Positions 1-8,446 of a DNA stretch of 64,000 nucleotides are shown in pieces (position 1 is the first letter of the stretch; the number at the start of each line of letters is the position of its first letter). A program made the position numbers and the translations under genes. Below the pieces are notes generated by a model, which was not told where the DNA came from, made no database searches, and saw only the letters and a list, made by a program, of their open reading frames with translations. Origin of the DNA: JACKEQ01 sp041389565 (GTDB lineage Bacteria; Myxococcota_A; UBA796; GCA-2862545); the NCBI GenBank assembly GCA_041389565.1, contig JAWKRP010000015.1, positions 62,001 to 126,000 on the forward strand, written 5' to 3'.

Positions 1-317
1 AGCACGAGCGTCTGGGGGTCGCGGGCCGCCCAGGGCTCGAACGCCGGCTGGGGCTCGGCCCGCAGGCGCTGAACGGCCAGATCGCCGAGCCCGACGAGCG
101 TGAACACCACCGCCGGACCGAGCGGCACCAGCAGACCGACGAGGTGCAGGGCGATCAGGGTGACCACGGCCAGGGACGGCGCCCACACGAACGTGCCGAG
201 CCAGCGCTCCGCAGGGGTCGGGCCGGGTCCATCACCCGCCGCGAGAGCCCGCTCGGCGAGGCGTCGGGACGCCCAGAACAGGCTCGTGGTGGTCCACAGG
301 AAGCCCGCTTCCGCCAT
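1..317 (-). CDS. Membrane protein, N-terminal part only
   Basis: An open minus-strand frame starts with ATG at 317 and runs off the left edge, so only about 105 N-terminal residues are visible. The peptide has an amphipathic start, a charged stretch near residues 25-45 and then hydrophobic runs (around VVTLIALHLVGLL and VVFTLVGLG), which suggests a polytopic inner-membrane protein. No catalytic motif is present in the visible part and I do not recognise the family. A multi-membrane glycosyltransferase is possible but unsupported. The next minus-strand gene upstream ends at 431, so the two may be cotranscribed across a 113-bp gap. Confidence 0.55.
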   Translation of the reverse strand, partial: MAEAGFLWTTTSLFWASRRLAERALAAGDGPGPTPAERWLGTFVWAPSLAVVTLIALHLVGLLVPLGPAVVFTLVGLGDLAVQRLRAEPQPAFEPWAARDPQTLV

Positions 318-430
318 GGCCTGCTGGATCACCGCGCTCCTCGTCCGCGCGCCCCGGAAGGGCCGCGCCCGTGGCGGGTATCGCCGGGTCTCCCCCCGGG
401 CAAGCCGCGCGGACGGGGCTCAGCGCGGGA

Positions 431-778
431 TCAGCGGAACATGAGCGTGGCGCCGAGGCCCAGGAACACGAACCCGAACAGCCCGTACATGACGTGCGCG
501 AAGTCGGCGCTGTCGTCGCCGAACCAGTCGGTGATGCGCATCACCTTCAGCCGGTAGAACAGGAAGCCGCGGAACACCGTGGAGCACGCCAGGAAGTACA
601 CGCCCATCATCATCACGCCGATCCCGGATGCCGGGCCGCTCGCGCCGACGCCGGGCTCGTAGTCTCCGAGGGCGAACATCACGAAGAACGTCGCGGCCAG
701 CCAGGTGAGCCCGCCGAGCTGCACGAGTGCGCTGGAGTTGGTGCGGAGCGAGGTGAGGCCGGTGGCGTCGTCGGTCAT
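431..778 (-). CDS. Small membrane protein of unknown function
   Basis: A 115-residue protein starting MTDDATGL. The frame is open further upstream to 856, but that part is Arg/Pro/Thr-rich and would eat into the gap before the aminotransferase gene, so the ATG at 778 is preferred. Three hydrophobic segments are visible, around LGGLTWLAATFFVMFAL, GIGVMMMGVYFLA and the C-terminal MYGLFGFVFLGLGATL, with short polar loops between. This suggests a small inner-membrane protein, possibly a subunit. No family motif was recognised. It follows the aminotransferase gene on the same strand after 117 bp. Confidence 0.6.
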   Translation of the reverse strand: MTDDATGLTSLRTNSSALVQLGGLTWLAATFFVMFALGDYEPGVGASGPASGIGVMMMGVYFLACSTVFRGFLFYRLKVMRITDWFGDDSADFAHVMYGLFGFVFLGLGATLMFR

Positions 779-895
779 CGGTGGGGATTCCTGGGTTCGG
801 GTGGCTGCACCCGGCTGGGGTGCACCGGTAGTCTCGTCACGCGAACGGGCCCGCACAGACAGGCCTCCCGCCTCGCAACACTCTGCAACCGTCGC

Positions 896-2140
896 TCACG
901 ACAGCACACGCACGAGCCGGGCGAGCCCCGCAGCGAGCGCGGTGGGCGACACGCTCGCGAAGCACAGCCGGAACAGCCCGGGCTCCGCGCTCCGGATCGC
1001 GACGCCGGGCGTGAGGTTCACGTTCGCTTCGTCGAGGATGCGGCGCCACAGGCGGTCTTCGCTCTCCCAGTCGGGCCGGTCGAGGTGGGCGCGAAGGTCG
1101 ACGAGCACGAAGAACCCCGCACCGCCGGGCACGACGGGGATGCCGGCCGCGGAGAGGGCCGTGCACACGGTGTCGTGGGCGGCACCGAGCCGACGCCGCA
1201 TCTCGGGCAGGTAGCGGTCGAGCCAGGCGTCGTCGGTCACCCAGGACCGGAGCAGGTGCAGCGTGTCGCCCGAGCAGCACGCCCAGTACGAGAGCGCGCC
1301 CATGCCCGCGAGCACACCCGCGTTCTCGCTGACCAGCACGCCACACCGGAGCCCGCTGGCCGCGAAGTCCTTCGAGAAGGCCCACACGAGGTGCACGTGG
1401 TCGCCGAGCGACTCGCGGAGCGTGGCCGTGCTCGTGAACGGGCGGTCGCCGAACACCGAGAGCGCGTAGATCTCGTCGAACACGACGTGGATCCCGCGGG
1501 ACTCCGCCCAGTCGAGGATCCCGCGGAGCTCGGCCTCGGAGTAGACCGTGCCCATGGGGTTGTTCGGCGTGGTGAACAGCAGCACGCGCACCGGACAGTC
1601 CGCGCGATCGAGGGCGTCGTCGAGCAGCGCCGGGGTGAGCCGGAACCCGTCGGAGGCGTTGGTGTGGACGGGGAGCACACGCAGGGCGTCGCGGACCTCG
1701 AGGTCCATCCAGAAGCCCGCGTAGCTCGGGGTGGGGATCAGCACGCCTTCGCCCGGGTCGGCGAGCAGGTAGAACAGCGTCTCGAGGATGCTGCCCGCGC
1801 CGGCGAGCACGGCGATGTGCTCCGGCGCGACGGGGCGCCCGAACACCCGGCGGCCGAGGAACGACGCGAGGTCGGCGCGGAAGCCCGCGGGCCCCACCAT
1901 GTCGAAGTACCCGAGCGCATCGGGCGTCACGGCGCGGTCTCCGGAGACCTTGGGCTCGATGAGGTCCCACACGAGGCGGTTCTCGGCGATGCACATCGGG
2001 ATGTACCCGTCGGGACGGGCGTGCTCGTCGTACGGCTCCGCGCTGCGGGCGAAGTGCTCGGCGAGGTAGGCGGGCAGCGCGGGGGCGTCGACGAGGGCGG
2101 ACCCGCGGGTCGAGAGCCCTGGCGGTCGGTGGGTCGGCAT
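896..2140 (-). CDS. PLP-dependent aminotransferase, ACC-synthase-like
   Basis: A 414-residue fold-type I PLP enzyme of the class I/II aminotransferase family. The N-terminal segment IPMCIAENRLVWDLI (about 47-61) closely resembles the signature of 1-aminocyclopropane-1-carboxylate synthases. Other expected elements are the TTPNNPMGT turn (N194 stacking region), the PLP-contacting FDEIYAL (D222, Y225), the Schiff-base lysine K257 in WAFSKDFAASGLRCG, and a C-terminal GLFRLCFA that should supply the carboxylate-binding Arg. Length is normal. The start ATG has AGGAG six bases upstream. Substrate cannot be assigned from sequence: bacterial relatives include true aminotransferases as well as ACC-synthase homologues. 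It is divergent from the hydrolase gene at 2203 across a gap with an inverted repeat. Confidence 0.88.
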   Translation of the reverse strand: MPTHRPPGLSTRGSALVDAPALPAYLAEHFARSAEPYDEHARPDGYIPMCIAENRLVWDLIEPKVSGDRAVTPDALGYFDMVGPAGFRADLASFLGRRVFGRPVAPEHIAVLAGAGSILETLFYLLADPGEGVLIPTPSYAGFWMDLEVRDALRVLPVHTNASDGFRLTPALLDDALDRADCPVRVLLFTTPNNPMGTVYSEAELRGILDWAESRGIHVVFDEIYALSVFGDRPFTSTATLRESLGDHVHLVWAFSKDFAASGLRCGVLVSENAGVLAGMGALSYWACCSGDTLHLLRSWVTDDAWLDRYLPEMRRRLGAAHDTVCTALSAAGIPVVPGGAGFFVLVDLRAHLDRPDWESEDRLWRRILDEANVNLTPGVAIRSAEPGLFRLCFASVSPTALAAGLARLVRVLS

Positions 2141-2159
2141 GGAGGTCTCCTGCGGCGAC

Positions 2160-2181
2160 CTATCGCGTCCGGGCGCGATAG
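2160..2181. promoter_or_regulatory. Perfect 8-bp inverted repeat between divergent genes
   Basis: CTATCGCG (2160-2167) and CGCGATAG (2174-2181) are exact reverse complements separated by six bases. The element lies in the 62-bp gap between divergently oriented genes, so it cannot be a terminator for either. It is well placed to be an operator controlling one or both promoters. No regulator gene is adjacent. The operator role is inference. Confidence 0.45.
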
Positions 2182-2202
2182 CTCCCTGTGCACGGAGGTC
2201 GG

Positions 2203-2934
2203 ATGTCCGAGGAACGCCTGGTGGTCGACGGGATCGAAGCCCTGCTGCTGCTGCCCGACGGGGCGGGTCCGTTCCCGCTGGTCGTGCAGTACATGGACGC
2301 CCTGGGCCTGCGCCCGGCGCTCACCACGATGGGGCAGCGGCTCGTGGAGGCCGGATACGCAGTGCTCCAGCCGAACCTGTACTGGAGGTCCGGTTCGTTC
2401 GCGCCGTTCGACTACGCCACGGTGTTCTCGGATCCCGTCGAGCGTCCGCGGCTCGGCGCGCTGATGAACGCGCTCACCCCCGACGACGCGATGGCCGACA
2501 CGGCCGCGCTCCTGGCGCACCTCGATGGCGATCCGCGCGTGCTGGCCGGCTCCGTCGGGGTGGTGGGCTACTGCATGGGCGGCCGGATGGCCTTCTTCGC
2601 GAGCTCGCGTCTCGCCGACCGCGTGGTGGCCGCCGCGTCCATCCACGGGGGCGGGCTCGTGACCCCTGCCGAGAACAGCCCCCACCTCGCGGTCGGACAG
2701 ATCCGCGCGCGCCTGGTGTTCGGGGTCGCCGCCGACGACGCGAGCTGCCCTCCCGTGGCCGTGATCACGCTGAAGCGCGCGCTCACCGAAGCGGGCGTGC
2801 CGTTCACCGTACACGCCGAAGCCACGGCGAAGCACGGCTACGCGGTGCCCGACAGCCCCGTGTACGACGAAGCCGCCGCCGAGCGGCACTGGTCGCAGGT
2901 GCTGGGCCTGTTCGGGTCGATGCTCATGGCGTGA
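2203..2934 (+). CDS. Dienelactone hydrolase family protein
   Basis: A 243-residue alpha/beta hydrolase of the dienelactone hydrolase (carboxymethylenebutenolidase) family. The cysteine nucleophile is C124 in GYCMGG, the usual G-x-C-x-G-G elbow. The acid is probably D178 or D179 in FGVAADDASCPP and the catalytic histidine H211 in KHGYAVPD. The ATG at 2203 is chosen over a GTG at 2188 because GGAGGT sits five bases upstream of it. Length is typical. Members hydrolyse lactones or esters in aromatic degradation, but many orphan homologues have unknown substrates, and no catabolic cluster is seen here. Its 3-prime end overlaps the convergent gene at 2924 by 11 bp. Confidence 0.88.
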   Translation: MSEERLVVDGIEALLLLPDGAGPFPLVVQYMDALGLRPALTTMGQRLVEAGYAVLQPNLYWRSGSFAPFDYATVFSDPVERPRLGALMNALTPDDAMADTAALLAHLDGDPRVLAGSVGVVGYCMGGRMAFFASSRLADRVVAAASIHGGGLVTPAENSPHLAVGQIRARLVFGVAADDASCPPVAVITLKRALTEAGVPFTVHAEATAKHGYAVPDSPVYDEAAAERHWSQVLGLFGSMLMA

Positions 2935-3829
2935 GCGACGGCTTCGAGCGCTGCATCAGAGCTTCGAGTGCCGCGGGCACGGCGGCGCGATCGACCGTCG
3001 GATCGAGGGCCGCGAATGCCGCGCACACCACGTCTGCCTCGTCGACCTCGGAGGTCGGCAGCGGCGACGACCACTGCACACGGCCGTCCTTCAGGCGCAA
3101 GCGCACGCGGGGGCCCACCAGCGCGAGGTCCCAGACCTCCGACCGCTCGTGGGTGCGCCCGTCCATCGTGAGGCGGTGGGCCGTCAGCTCGAGGTCGACG
3201 GCGCCGAGGTCTCCGAGCCGGCGCACCGACGAGCGCAGGGCCAGCCCCCCGCCCACGACCAGCACCAGGCCGAACACCAGCCTCGCGTTCCACCGTCCCC
3301 ACGCGGCGTTCGCGCGACCCTCCACGTCGAGCGACCCGGTGGCGCGGGCCAGCTCGATGTTCTCCTCGAGGATGCCGCGCTCGAGGTCGCGGAGCCAGTC
3401 GGCCTCCCGGCGGGCGCGCAGGCGGGCCTCGCCGGAGAGCGGAGTGTCCGACGCCGTGGCCCACAGGCTCACCGCGGCGGCCATCTCCAGGAACGCGACG
3501 TTCGCGGGGTCGTCCGACGACAGGTCCGGTCGGGCGTCCACGGGCTCGGCCCCCGCAGACAGCTCGCGCGCGCGGGCCTCCTGCCAGGCCCACGTGTCGG
3601 GCCAGGGTCGCCCGGCGAGGAGCGGCTGCACCGGGAGGCACGCTGGATCGTCGCTGTAGGTGCACCGATCGACGACCGTGTGGGGGTCGGGGATCTGGGT
3701 GAGCACCGCCGGGATCAGGAGCGCGCCGGCGAGCATCGCCCACGGCACCAGCGCCCACACGACGGTGCGTCCGGGCTGCCGGGCTGGCACCGACAGCGTG
3801 ACGCGCTCGAGGGACCAGGTGGTCGGCAT
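2924..3829 (-). CDS. Two-helix membrane protein of unknown function
   Basis: A 301-residue protein. After a short cytoplasmic N-terminus there is a membrane segment around VVWALVPWAMLAGALLIPAVL (24-44), then a long hydrophilic domain with four cysteine-poor helices, a second membrane segment (WNARLVFGLVLVVGGGLAL, about 182-200) and a C-terminal soluble domain that resembles a small beta-rich PH-like fold (LELTAHRLTMDGR ... LKDGRVQWSSP). I do not recognise a family. It is the last of a minus-strand run with the TlpA-like lipoprotein and the ECF sigma/anti-sigma pair, 39 bp behind the lipoprotein gene, so co-regulation is plausible. Confidence 0.65.
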   Translation of the reverse strand: MPTTWSLERVTLSVPARQPGRTVVWALVPWAMLAGALLIPAVLTQIPDPHTVVDRCTYSDDPACLPVQPLLAGRPWPDTWAWQEARARELSAGAEPVDARPDLSSDDPANVAFLEMAAAVSLWATASDTPLSGEARLRARREADWLRDLERGILEENIELARATGSLDVEGRANAAWGRWNARLVFGLVLVVGGGLALRSSVRRLGDLGAVDLELTAHRLTMDGRTHERSEVWDLALVGPRVRLRLKDGRVQWSSPLPTSEVDEADVVCAAFAALDPTVDRAAVPAALEALMQRSKPSLTP

Positions 3830-3868
3830 GCCCCGACCCTACGACGCGCGAAGGGCGGTTGCACGCGA

Positions 3869-4423
3869 TCAGTCGCGGTGCGTCCACTCGTCGAGCAGCG
3901 CATCCGTGATGCGGGCCGGGTGCCCCTGCCACACGACGGTGCCGTCCTGGATGGCGACGGCCGCGGGGATGCCCCGGATTCCGAGGCGATTCGCGAGTCC
4001 CGTGCCGCCCACGGCCGCGGGGTACGTCACTCCGCTGGTCTCCAGGAACTCCGCAGCGTCTGCACGGGGCACGTTCCGCGTCAGTCGGGTGAGCGCCACG
4101 AGGTTCAGGCCCTCCGGACCGTACTTCTCGTGGACCTCCTGCAGCCGCGGCACCTCGCGCCGGCAGTGCGGGCACCACTTCTCCCAGAACACCACGAGGG
4201 TGGTCTCCCCGGCGTCCGCGGTGGTCTCGGTCGTGAGCCAGTCGGACACCTCGAGGTCGGCGACCGGCTGCCCCACGGCGGAGACCTCCGCGGGAGCGGC
4301 CCGCTTCGCTGCGACGGGCGGTGGGGGCGCGGGCTGCACGACTGGCGCGGGCTCGGCGACGCCCGGTACCTCTTCCTGACAGCCCGCACCGAACAGCACG
4401 AGCCCACACACGACGTTCCTCAT
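3869..4423 (-). CDS. TlpA-like thioredoxin-fold lipoprotein
   Basis: A 184-residue exported thiol-redox protein. The N-terminus MRNVVCGLVLFGAGC is a lipoprotein signal with the acylated cysteine at C15, followed by a Pro/Ala-rich linker to about residue 50. The thioredoxin fold holds W-C-P-H-C (C84, C87) after LVVFWEK, and the cis-proline loop is GIRGIPAAVAIQDG. This fits the TlpA/ResA group, which reduces periplasmic disulfides, for example during cytochrome c assembly. No cytochrome genes are nearby. It lies 75 bp downstream of the anti-sigma gene on the same strand and may belong to that ECF regulon. Confidence 0.85.
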   Translation of the reverse strand: MRNVVCGLVLFGAGCQEEVPGVAEPAPVVQPAPPPPVAAKRAAPAEVSAVGQPVADLEVSDWLTTETTADAGETTLVVFWEKWCPHCRREVPRLQEVHEKYGPEGLNLVALTRLTRNVPRADAAEFLETSGVTYPAAVGGTGLANRLGIRGIPAAVAIQDGTVVWQGHPARITDALLDEWTHRD

Positions 4424-4498
4424 GACGACCCTCCTCTCCGCGCGCTCGCGCGGTTCCTGCCTCCTGAGACGGGCGCCGCGCCCGATCTCGTCCGAGGA

Positions 4499-4822
4499 TC
4501 AGGCGGGACAGGTGGGCTCGAACCAGATCTCGTCCGGGCACTCGCCGAGGTCCGCAGCCACGGAGGCCTCCGACATCCCTCCATCCCGTGCGGGGACGGG
4601 AGCGAGCCCGACCCACAGCAGGCCCGCTGCAGCGAGCGCGATCCAGTGGACGGGCACGGAACGCCGCGCCTCCACGGGCCGGTGCACGGTCACCGGCGTG
4701 AACCGGTCGTCGAAGCGGGCCCGACACGACGCGCAGTCGTCGAGGTGAAGGGCGGTGCCCTCGGGAAGATCGGTGGCGGGGCTCCAGTGGTCGACGACCA
4801 CCCGGTGGTGTGCGCAGCTCAT
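4499..4822 (-). CDS. Zinc-finger-type anti-sigma factor
   Basis: A 107-residue protein whose start overlaps the stop of the ECF sigma gene by four bases (ATGA), the normal coupling for a sigma/anti-sigma pair. The N-terminal cytoplasmic part contains H-L-D-D-C-A-S-C, the H-x3-C-x2-C arrangement of the zinc-binding anti-sigma domain, with a further histidine upstream (CAHHRVVVDHW). One membrane segment follows (VHWIALAAAGLLWVGLA) and then a short periplasmic tail with two cysteines. The role is to hold the sigma factor at the membrane until a signal releases it. The family is inferred from motif and context. Confidence 0.78.
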   Translation of the reverse strand: MSCAHHRVVVDHWSPATDLPEGTALHLDDCASCRARFDDRFTPVTVHRPVEARRSVPVHWIALAAAGLLWVGLAPVPARDGGMSEASVAADLGECPDEIWFEPTCPA

Positions 4823-5340
4823 GCGATCACCCCGCGCTCACGGGCCAGATCCTCGAGATCCGATCGAAGCGTCGCCCGACCGCGCGCCACCCGGCTCGCG
4901 ACGGTGCCCGGCCGGAGATCGAGCACGTCCGCAGCCTCGCGGAAGGTCAGCCCCTCTCCGTCGACCAGCCAGACCGCGAGCCGCTGGGGCTCGGGGAGAT
5001 CGTCGAGCGCGGCCGCGATCCGCTCGCCGAGCCGACGATCCCGGAGCTCGCTCTCCGGGCTCGGCAGGGCCACGACCTCGGCCTCGCACGCCGCGGGAGG
5101 CCGACGGAGCTCGTCGATGTGGCAGTTCCGCAGGATCTGGTACATCCACACGCGGAACCGCGCTGGGTCCTTCAGCTGGTGGATGCGGCGGGAGGCCCGC
5201 TCCGCGGCGATCTGCAGCAGATCGTCCGCGCTGGCGGGCTCGCGCGTGAGCTGGAGCGCGAACGCCCGCAGCCGCGGCCACTCCCGGGCCAGCGCGCGCT
5301 CGAGCATCCAGCGCCGCGCGATGGGCAGTCTCCACACCAT
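4819..5340 (-). CDS. ECF RNA polymerase sigma factor
   Basis: A 173-residue sigma-70 family protein of ECF size. Region 2 lies in the N-terminal half (ADDLLQIAAERASRRIHQL and the tryptophan-containing FRVWMYQILRNCHIDELRR). Region 4 with its helix-turn-helix lies at the C-terminus (LTFREAADVLDLRPGTVASRVARGRATLR). The start ATG is preceded by a strong AGGAGGAG. The anti-sigma gene overlaps its end by four bases. The adjacent upstream gene on the same strand encodes a large secreted beta-helix protein (73 bp away), and the downstream genes encode a thioredoxin lipoprotein and a membrane protein; these are candidate regulon members. Confidence 0.92.
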   Translation of the reverse strand: MVWRLPIARRWMLERALAREWPRLRAFALQLTREPASADDLLQIAAERASRRIHQLKDPARFRVWMYQILRNCHIDELRRPPAACEAEVVALPSPESELRDRRLGERIAAALDDLPEPQRLAVWLVDGEGLTFREAADVLDLRPGTVASRVARGRATLRSDLEDLARERGVIA

Positions 5341-5413
5341 GGACTCCTCCTCTCCCGAACAGAGACGGAGCGCGGGTCGGAAGTTGTCCCAGAAATCCTG
5401 GAGGCGTCAGCGT

Positions 5414-7600
5414 TCAGCGCGCGACACGGACGCGTCGCGGGACCCAGCCCCACGGGAAGCCGAGCTCGCTCCGCACGGCCGGGGTCGCCGCACAGCCCCC
5501 GCACGCCCCCCGGACGTCGGCATGGGGCATGGGATCCCCGTCGCAGTCGTGGTCGACGGCGTCCGGCAGCTCTTCGGCCCCGAGGTACACGGTGGGATCG
5601 GCGTCATCACAGTCGCCGCCGCGGGGAGACTGCCCGTCGGCGTCGCAGTCGGTGAGCGGGTCGGAGGGATCGCATCCGCCAGTGCCGGTGTCGGTGTCGC
5701 TGTCGGTGTCGGCGTCGGTGTCCGCATCGCTGTCGGCGTCGGTGTCCGCATCGCTGTCGGCGTCCGCATCGCTGTCGGTGTCGGCATCGGCGTCGGTGTC
5801 GCTGTCGGAATCCGCGTCGGTGTCGGCATCCGACCCGCCTCCGTCGGACCCGTCGCAGTCTTCGTCGACCCCGTTGCCCGGGACGTCGACAGCACCGGGG
5901 TAGACCTGCGGATCCCCGTCGTCACAGTCGAACACGGCCTGTACACCGTCTTGATCGGCGTCGCCCCACAGCGCGGGGTCGGCCCCGAGGCCCCCACCCC
6001 ACCCCGGATCCGCGATCGACCCGTCGACGTCGAGCCCGATCGCGGCGCCTGCATACGGCCACCCGAGCGCGTGGAACAGCCCGTCGTCGCAGTCGGTGCC
6101 GTTCGGGTAGGGCTCGGCCGTGAACGGGATCGGGAGCGTCTCGAGCACCAATGGCGCCAGCGGGGCGTCGTGCCGGAGCGTGGACACGACGGTGGCAACA
6201 GGCCCCGAGACGCCGCCTCCCGGGAGGTGCGACAGGATGCTGGAGCTCACCGTGCACGACCCCAGGCACTGCACCCCGCCCGAGCTGTCGGCGATGGTGG
6301 AGAACGCGACCATGCCGGACTGCTCGAGCCGGAACACACCGGGCCCCGGGTCCTGGTTCCCCACCGCCAGCGCGTTCTCGAGGGTGAGCGAGCCCTCGGC
6401 GACCATCGCGGCACCCGCCCCCGAGCTGTTGCGACAGTACCGATCACGGCGGCTCGTCGTGACGACCCCCCGTGCCAGCACGGCTCCGGCGCGCAGGGTC
6501 GCCGCGTTGTCGGCGAACACGTTGTCGCTCGACACGAGGTCTCCCTCGACCACGAGCGCGCCGCCCTCGTCACTCCCGGTGTTCGCGGAGAACACACAGC
6601 CCTCGACCGTCGCGTGTCCACCGATGTGCAGCGCACCCGAGCCGCCCGTGGACGTGCCGCCCGCGAAGGTGGACCTGCGCAGCGTCACGTCGTGCTCGCC
6701 CGAGCCACCCGAGCTCAGGTAGGGCGCGGTGTCGGCGGAACCGCCCGTGAACACCGAGTCGGCGATGGTGATCGTGCACCCCGTCGTGAGGTCGGTGAAG
6801 CACGAGAGCCCGCCGCCGTCGTACGCCGTGTTGCCCGTGAACGTCGACGTGCGCACGTCGATCGTGCTGTCTCGCCACGACCCCACCGCTCCGCCGGAGC
6901 CCCCCACGTTCCCGACGAACGTGCAGTCGTCGAACGCCACCGTGGACTCGAGCACCGCGACCGCCCCGCCGAGATGCGTGGGGTTCCGGTTGGCGTCGAA
7001 GGTGACGCGCGTGAACGTCGCGCTCGCACCCGCCCCGAGGCGTACCGCACCGCCTTCCGGGTAGGCGGTCTGGCTGTTCGTGACCTGGTTGTCGACGAAC
7101 GTGCAGTCGGTGAGGTCGGCCACGGCGCCGTTCAGGAACATCGACCCCGCGTTCGCCTGCGCGCGCCCGCCCTCGAAGCGCGATCCGGTCGCCACCAGAG
7201 ATGCTCCGAAATCGGCGAAGATCTGGCCTCCGGATGCGTGCGACCCGTTCCGGATCGTCGTGCCCTGGAGCACGACCGACGCGCCTCCCCCGACGAACAC
7301 GGCGCGATGCGTGGTGCCCACGTCGATCTCGACGTCCTCGAAGCGCACGTCGCTGAACACGCTGAACAGGGTCGTCGGACCCGACGTTGCGACCGAGGGC
7401 AGGATCTGCACCGCCCCGGGAACGGTCGCGCGGAGCGTCAGCGCGTCGTGCAGGTCGACCGAAGGGATCGCGTAGGCGCCTGGCGCGAGCAGGATCACGT
7501 CGCCGTCTTCGCCATCGGTGAGCGCGGTGACGAGCCCCGCTGCATCCGAGACATCGATGTCGACGGCGTGTGCCGCCCCCAGCACGACGATCAGGAACAT
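5414..7600 (-). CDS. Secreted parallel beta-helix protein with DCDD units
   Basis: A 728-residue exported protein. The ATG at 7600 is chosen because it opens a compact signal peptide (MFLIVVLGAAHA); the frame is open upstream but loses this. Residues about 20-520 are repeats typical of a right-handed parallel beta-helix (recurrent short strands with N, G and S turns such as SVFTGGSADT, GGAVRLGAGAS). Near 555-590 comes a MopE-type putative metal-binding unit (DCDDGDPQVYPGAVDVPGNGVDEDCDG class), then an Asp-rich S/A/T linker, then a second DCDD unit. The tail GACGGCAATP resembles the start of a MYXO-CTERM signal but lacks the hydrophobic helix. Likely extracellular or surface-bound; function unknown. 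It precedes the ECF sigma gene on the same strand. Confidence 0.8.
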   Translation of the reverse strand: MFLIVVLGAAHAVDIDVSDAAGLVTALTDGEDGDVILLAPGAYAIPSVDLHDALTLRATVPGAVQILPSVATSGPTTLFSVFSDVRFEDVEIDVGTTHRAVFVGGGASVVLQGTTIRNGSHASGGQIFADFGASLVATGSRFEGGRAQANAGSMFLNGAVADLTDCTFVDNQVTNSQTAYPEGGAVRLGAGASATFTRVTFDANRNPTHLGGAVAVLESTVAFDDCTFVGNVGGSGGAVGSWRDSTIDVRTSTFTGNTAYDGGGLSCFTDLTTGCTITIADSVFTGGSADTAPYLSSGGSGEHDVTLRRSTFAGGTSTGGSGALHIGGHATVEGCVFSANTGSDEGGALVVEGDLVSSDNVFADNAATLRAGAVLARGVVTTSRRDRYCRNSSGAGAAMVAEGSLTLENALAVGNQDPGPGVFRLEQSGMVAFSTIADSSGGVQCLGSCTVSSSILSHLPGGGVSGPVATVVSTLRHDAPLAPLVLETLPIPFTAEPYPNGTDCDDGLFHALGWPYAGAAIGLDVDGSIADPGWGGGLGADPALWGDADQDGVQAVFDCDDGDPQVYPGAVDVPGNGVDEDCDGSDGGGSDADTDADSDSDTDADADTDSDADADSDADTDADSDADTDADTDSDTDTGTGGCDPSDPLTDCDADGQSPRGGDCDDADPTVYLGAEELPDAVDHDCDGDPMPHADVRGACGGCAATPAVRSELGFPWGWVPRRVRVAR
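5680..5832. repeat. Six-base-periodic repeat encoding Asp-rich linker
   Basis: About 150 bp of near-tandem GTCGGC/GTCGGT/ATCGCT units which, read on the minus strand, encode alternating Asp with Ala, Thr or Ser. It is a low-complexity linker inside the secreted protein at 5414-7600. The same code is used in the genes at 39667 and 50820, and such tracts are prone to length change by slippage. Confidence 0.8.
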
Positions 7601-7673
7601 CCCGGGAGTATAGAGCGCAGCGGCCTCCATCGGACCTCGACATCCCCGCATCAGGTTGGTGGTGGAGGTCCCG

Positions 7674-8438
7674 ATGGAAGAACCGTTTCGCTGGCTGTTG
7701 CTCGTGCTCCCCGTGCTCGTCGCGCTCGAGTGGCTGTGGAGCCGCCGTACCGGACGCGACCTGTACGACCCGCGCGAGACCCTCGCGACGCTCGGCATCC
7801 TGCTGGGCTCCCGCGTGTCGCGGGTGCTCGCGCTGCCCCTCTCGCTGGCGCTGTTCGAGGCCGTGGCGCCGTACGCCCTGTTCGAGCTCCCCACGACTCC
7901 CGCCGTGTTCCTCGTGGCGCTCGTGCTCACCGACTTCGTGTACTACTGGCACCACCGGCTCTCCCACGAGATCCCCGTGCTCTGGGCCATCCACCAGACG
8001 CACCACAGCGCCGAGCGGCTCAACCTGCTCGCGTCCGCGCGCCTGAGCTGGCTCGGACCCTGGATCGTGCAGCCGGTGCTGGCCCTCCCGCTCGTGCTCC
8101 TGGGATTCCCGCCGGTGTTCGTGGTGGGGGTGGCCGCCGTGGACCTCGTGTTCCAGTTCTTCCTGCACACCGAGGCCATCGGCCGGCTGCCGTGGGTGGA
8201 GGGCTGGCTCAACACCCCGGCGGCACACCGGATCCACCACGCTCGCGACGAAGACTGTCTCGACCGCTGCTACGCCGGCATCTTCGTGGTGTGGGACCGG
8301 ATGTTCGGCACCTTCGTCGACCTCGATCGCGCCGACCGTCCGCTAAGCTACGGGCTCACGAGCGGGCCGCAGGGGCACAACCCGGTGTGGCTCGTGTTCG
8401 GCGGCTTCGTGCGCTGGGCGCGCGGAGAGCCCGTGTAG
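7674..8438 (+). CDS. Fatty acid hydroxylase / sterol desaturase family membrane enzyme
   Basis: A 254-residue integral-membrane di-iron enzyme. Three histidine clusters typical of the family are visible: H-H-R-L-S-H in YYWHHRLSHE, H-x-x-H-H in IHQTHHSAE, and H-x-x-H-H in AHRIHHARD. Hydrophobic segments flank them (LLLVLPVLVALEWLW at the start, ALVLTDFVYY, and LVLLGFPPVFVVGVAAVDLVF). The ATG at 7674 has GGAGGT five bases upstream and is preferred to an upstream GTG. The family hydroxylates or desaturates lipids, sterols or carotenoids using O2; the substrate is not evident. The small gene at 8447 follows directly and is probably cotranscribed. Confidence 0.88.
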   Translation: MEEPFRWLLLVLPVLVALEWLWSRRTGRDLYDPRETLATLGILLGSRVSRVLALPLSLALFEAVAPYALFELPTTPAVFLVALVLTDFVYYWHHRLSHEIPVLWAIHQTHHSAERLNLLASARLSWLGPWIVQPVLALPLVLLGFPPVFVVGVAAVDLVFQFFLHTEAIGRLPWVEGWLNTPAAHRIHHARDEDCLDRCYAGIFVVWDRMFGTFVDLDRADRPLSYGLTSGPQGHNPVWLVFGGFVRWARGEPV

Positions 8439-8446
8439 GAGCGCTC

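Noticed and set aside
837..1994. Second minus-strand protein overlapping the aminotransferase
   Set aside because: Arg/Pro/His-rich frame-shifted copy of the aminotransferase coding region with no domain; it is an overlapping-frame artefact.
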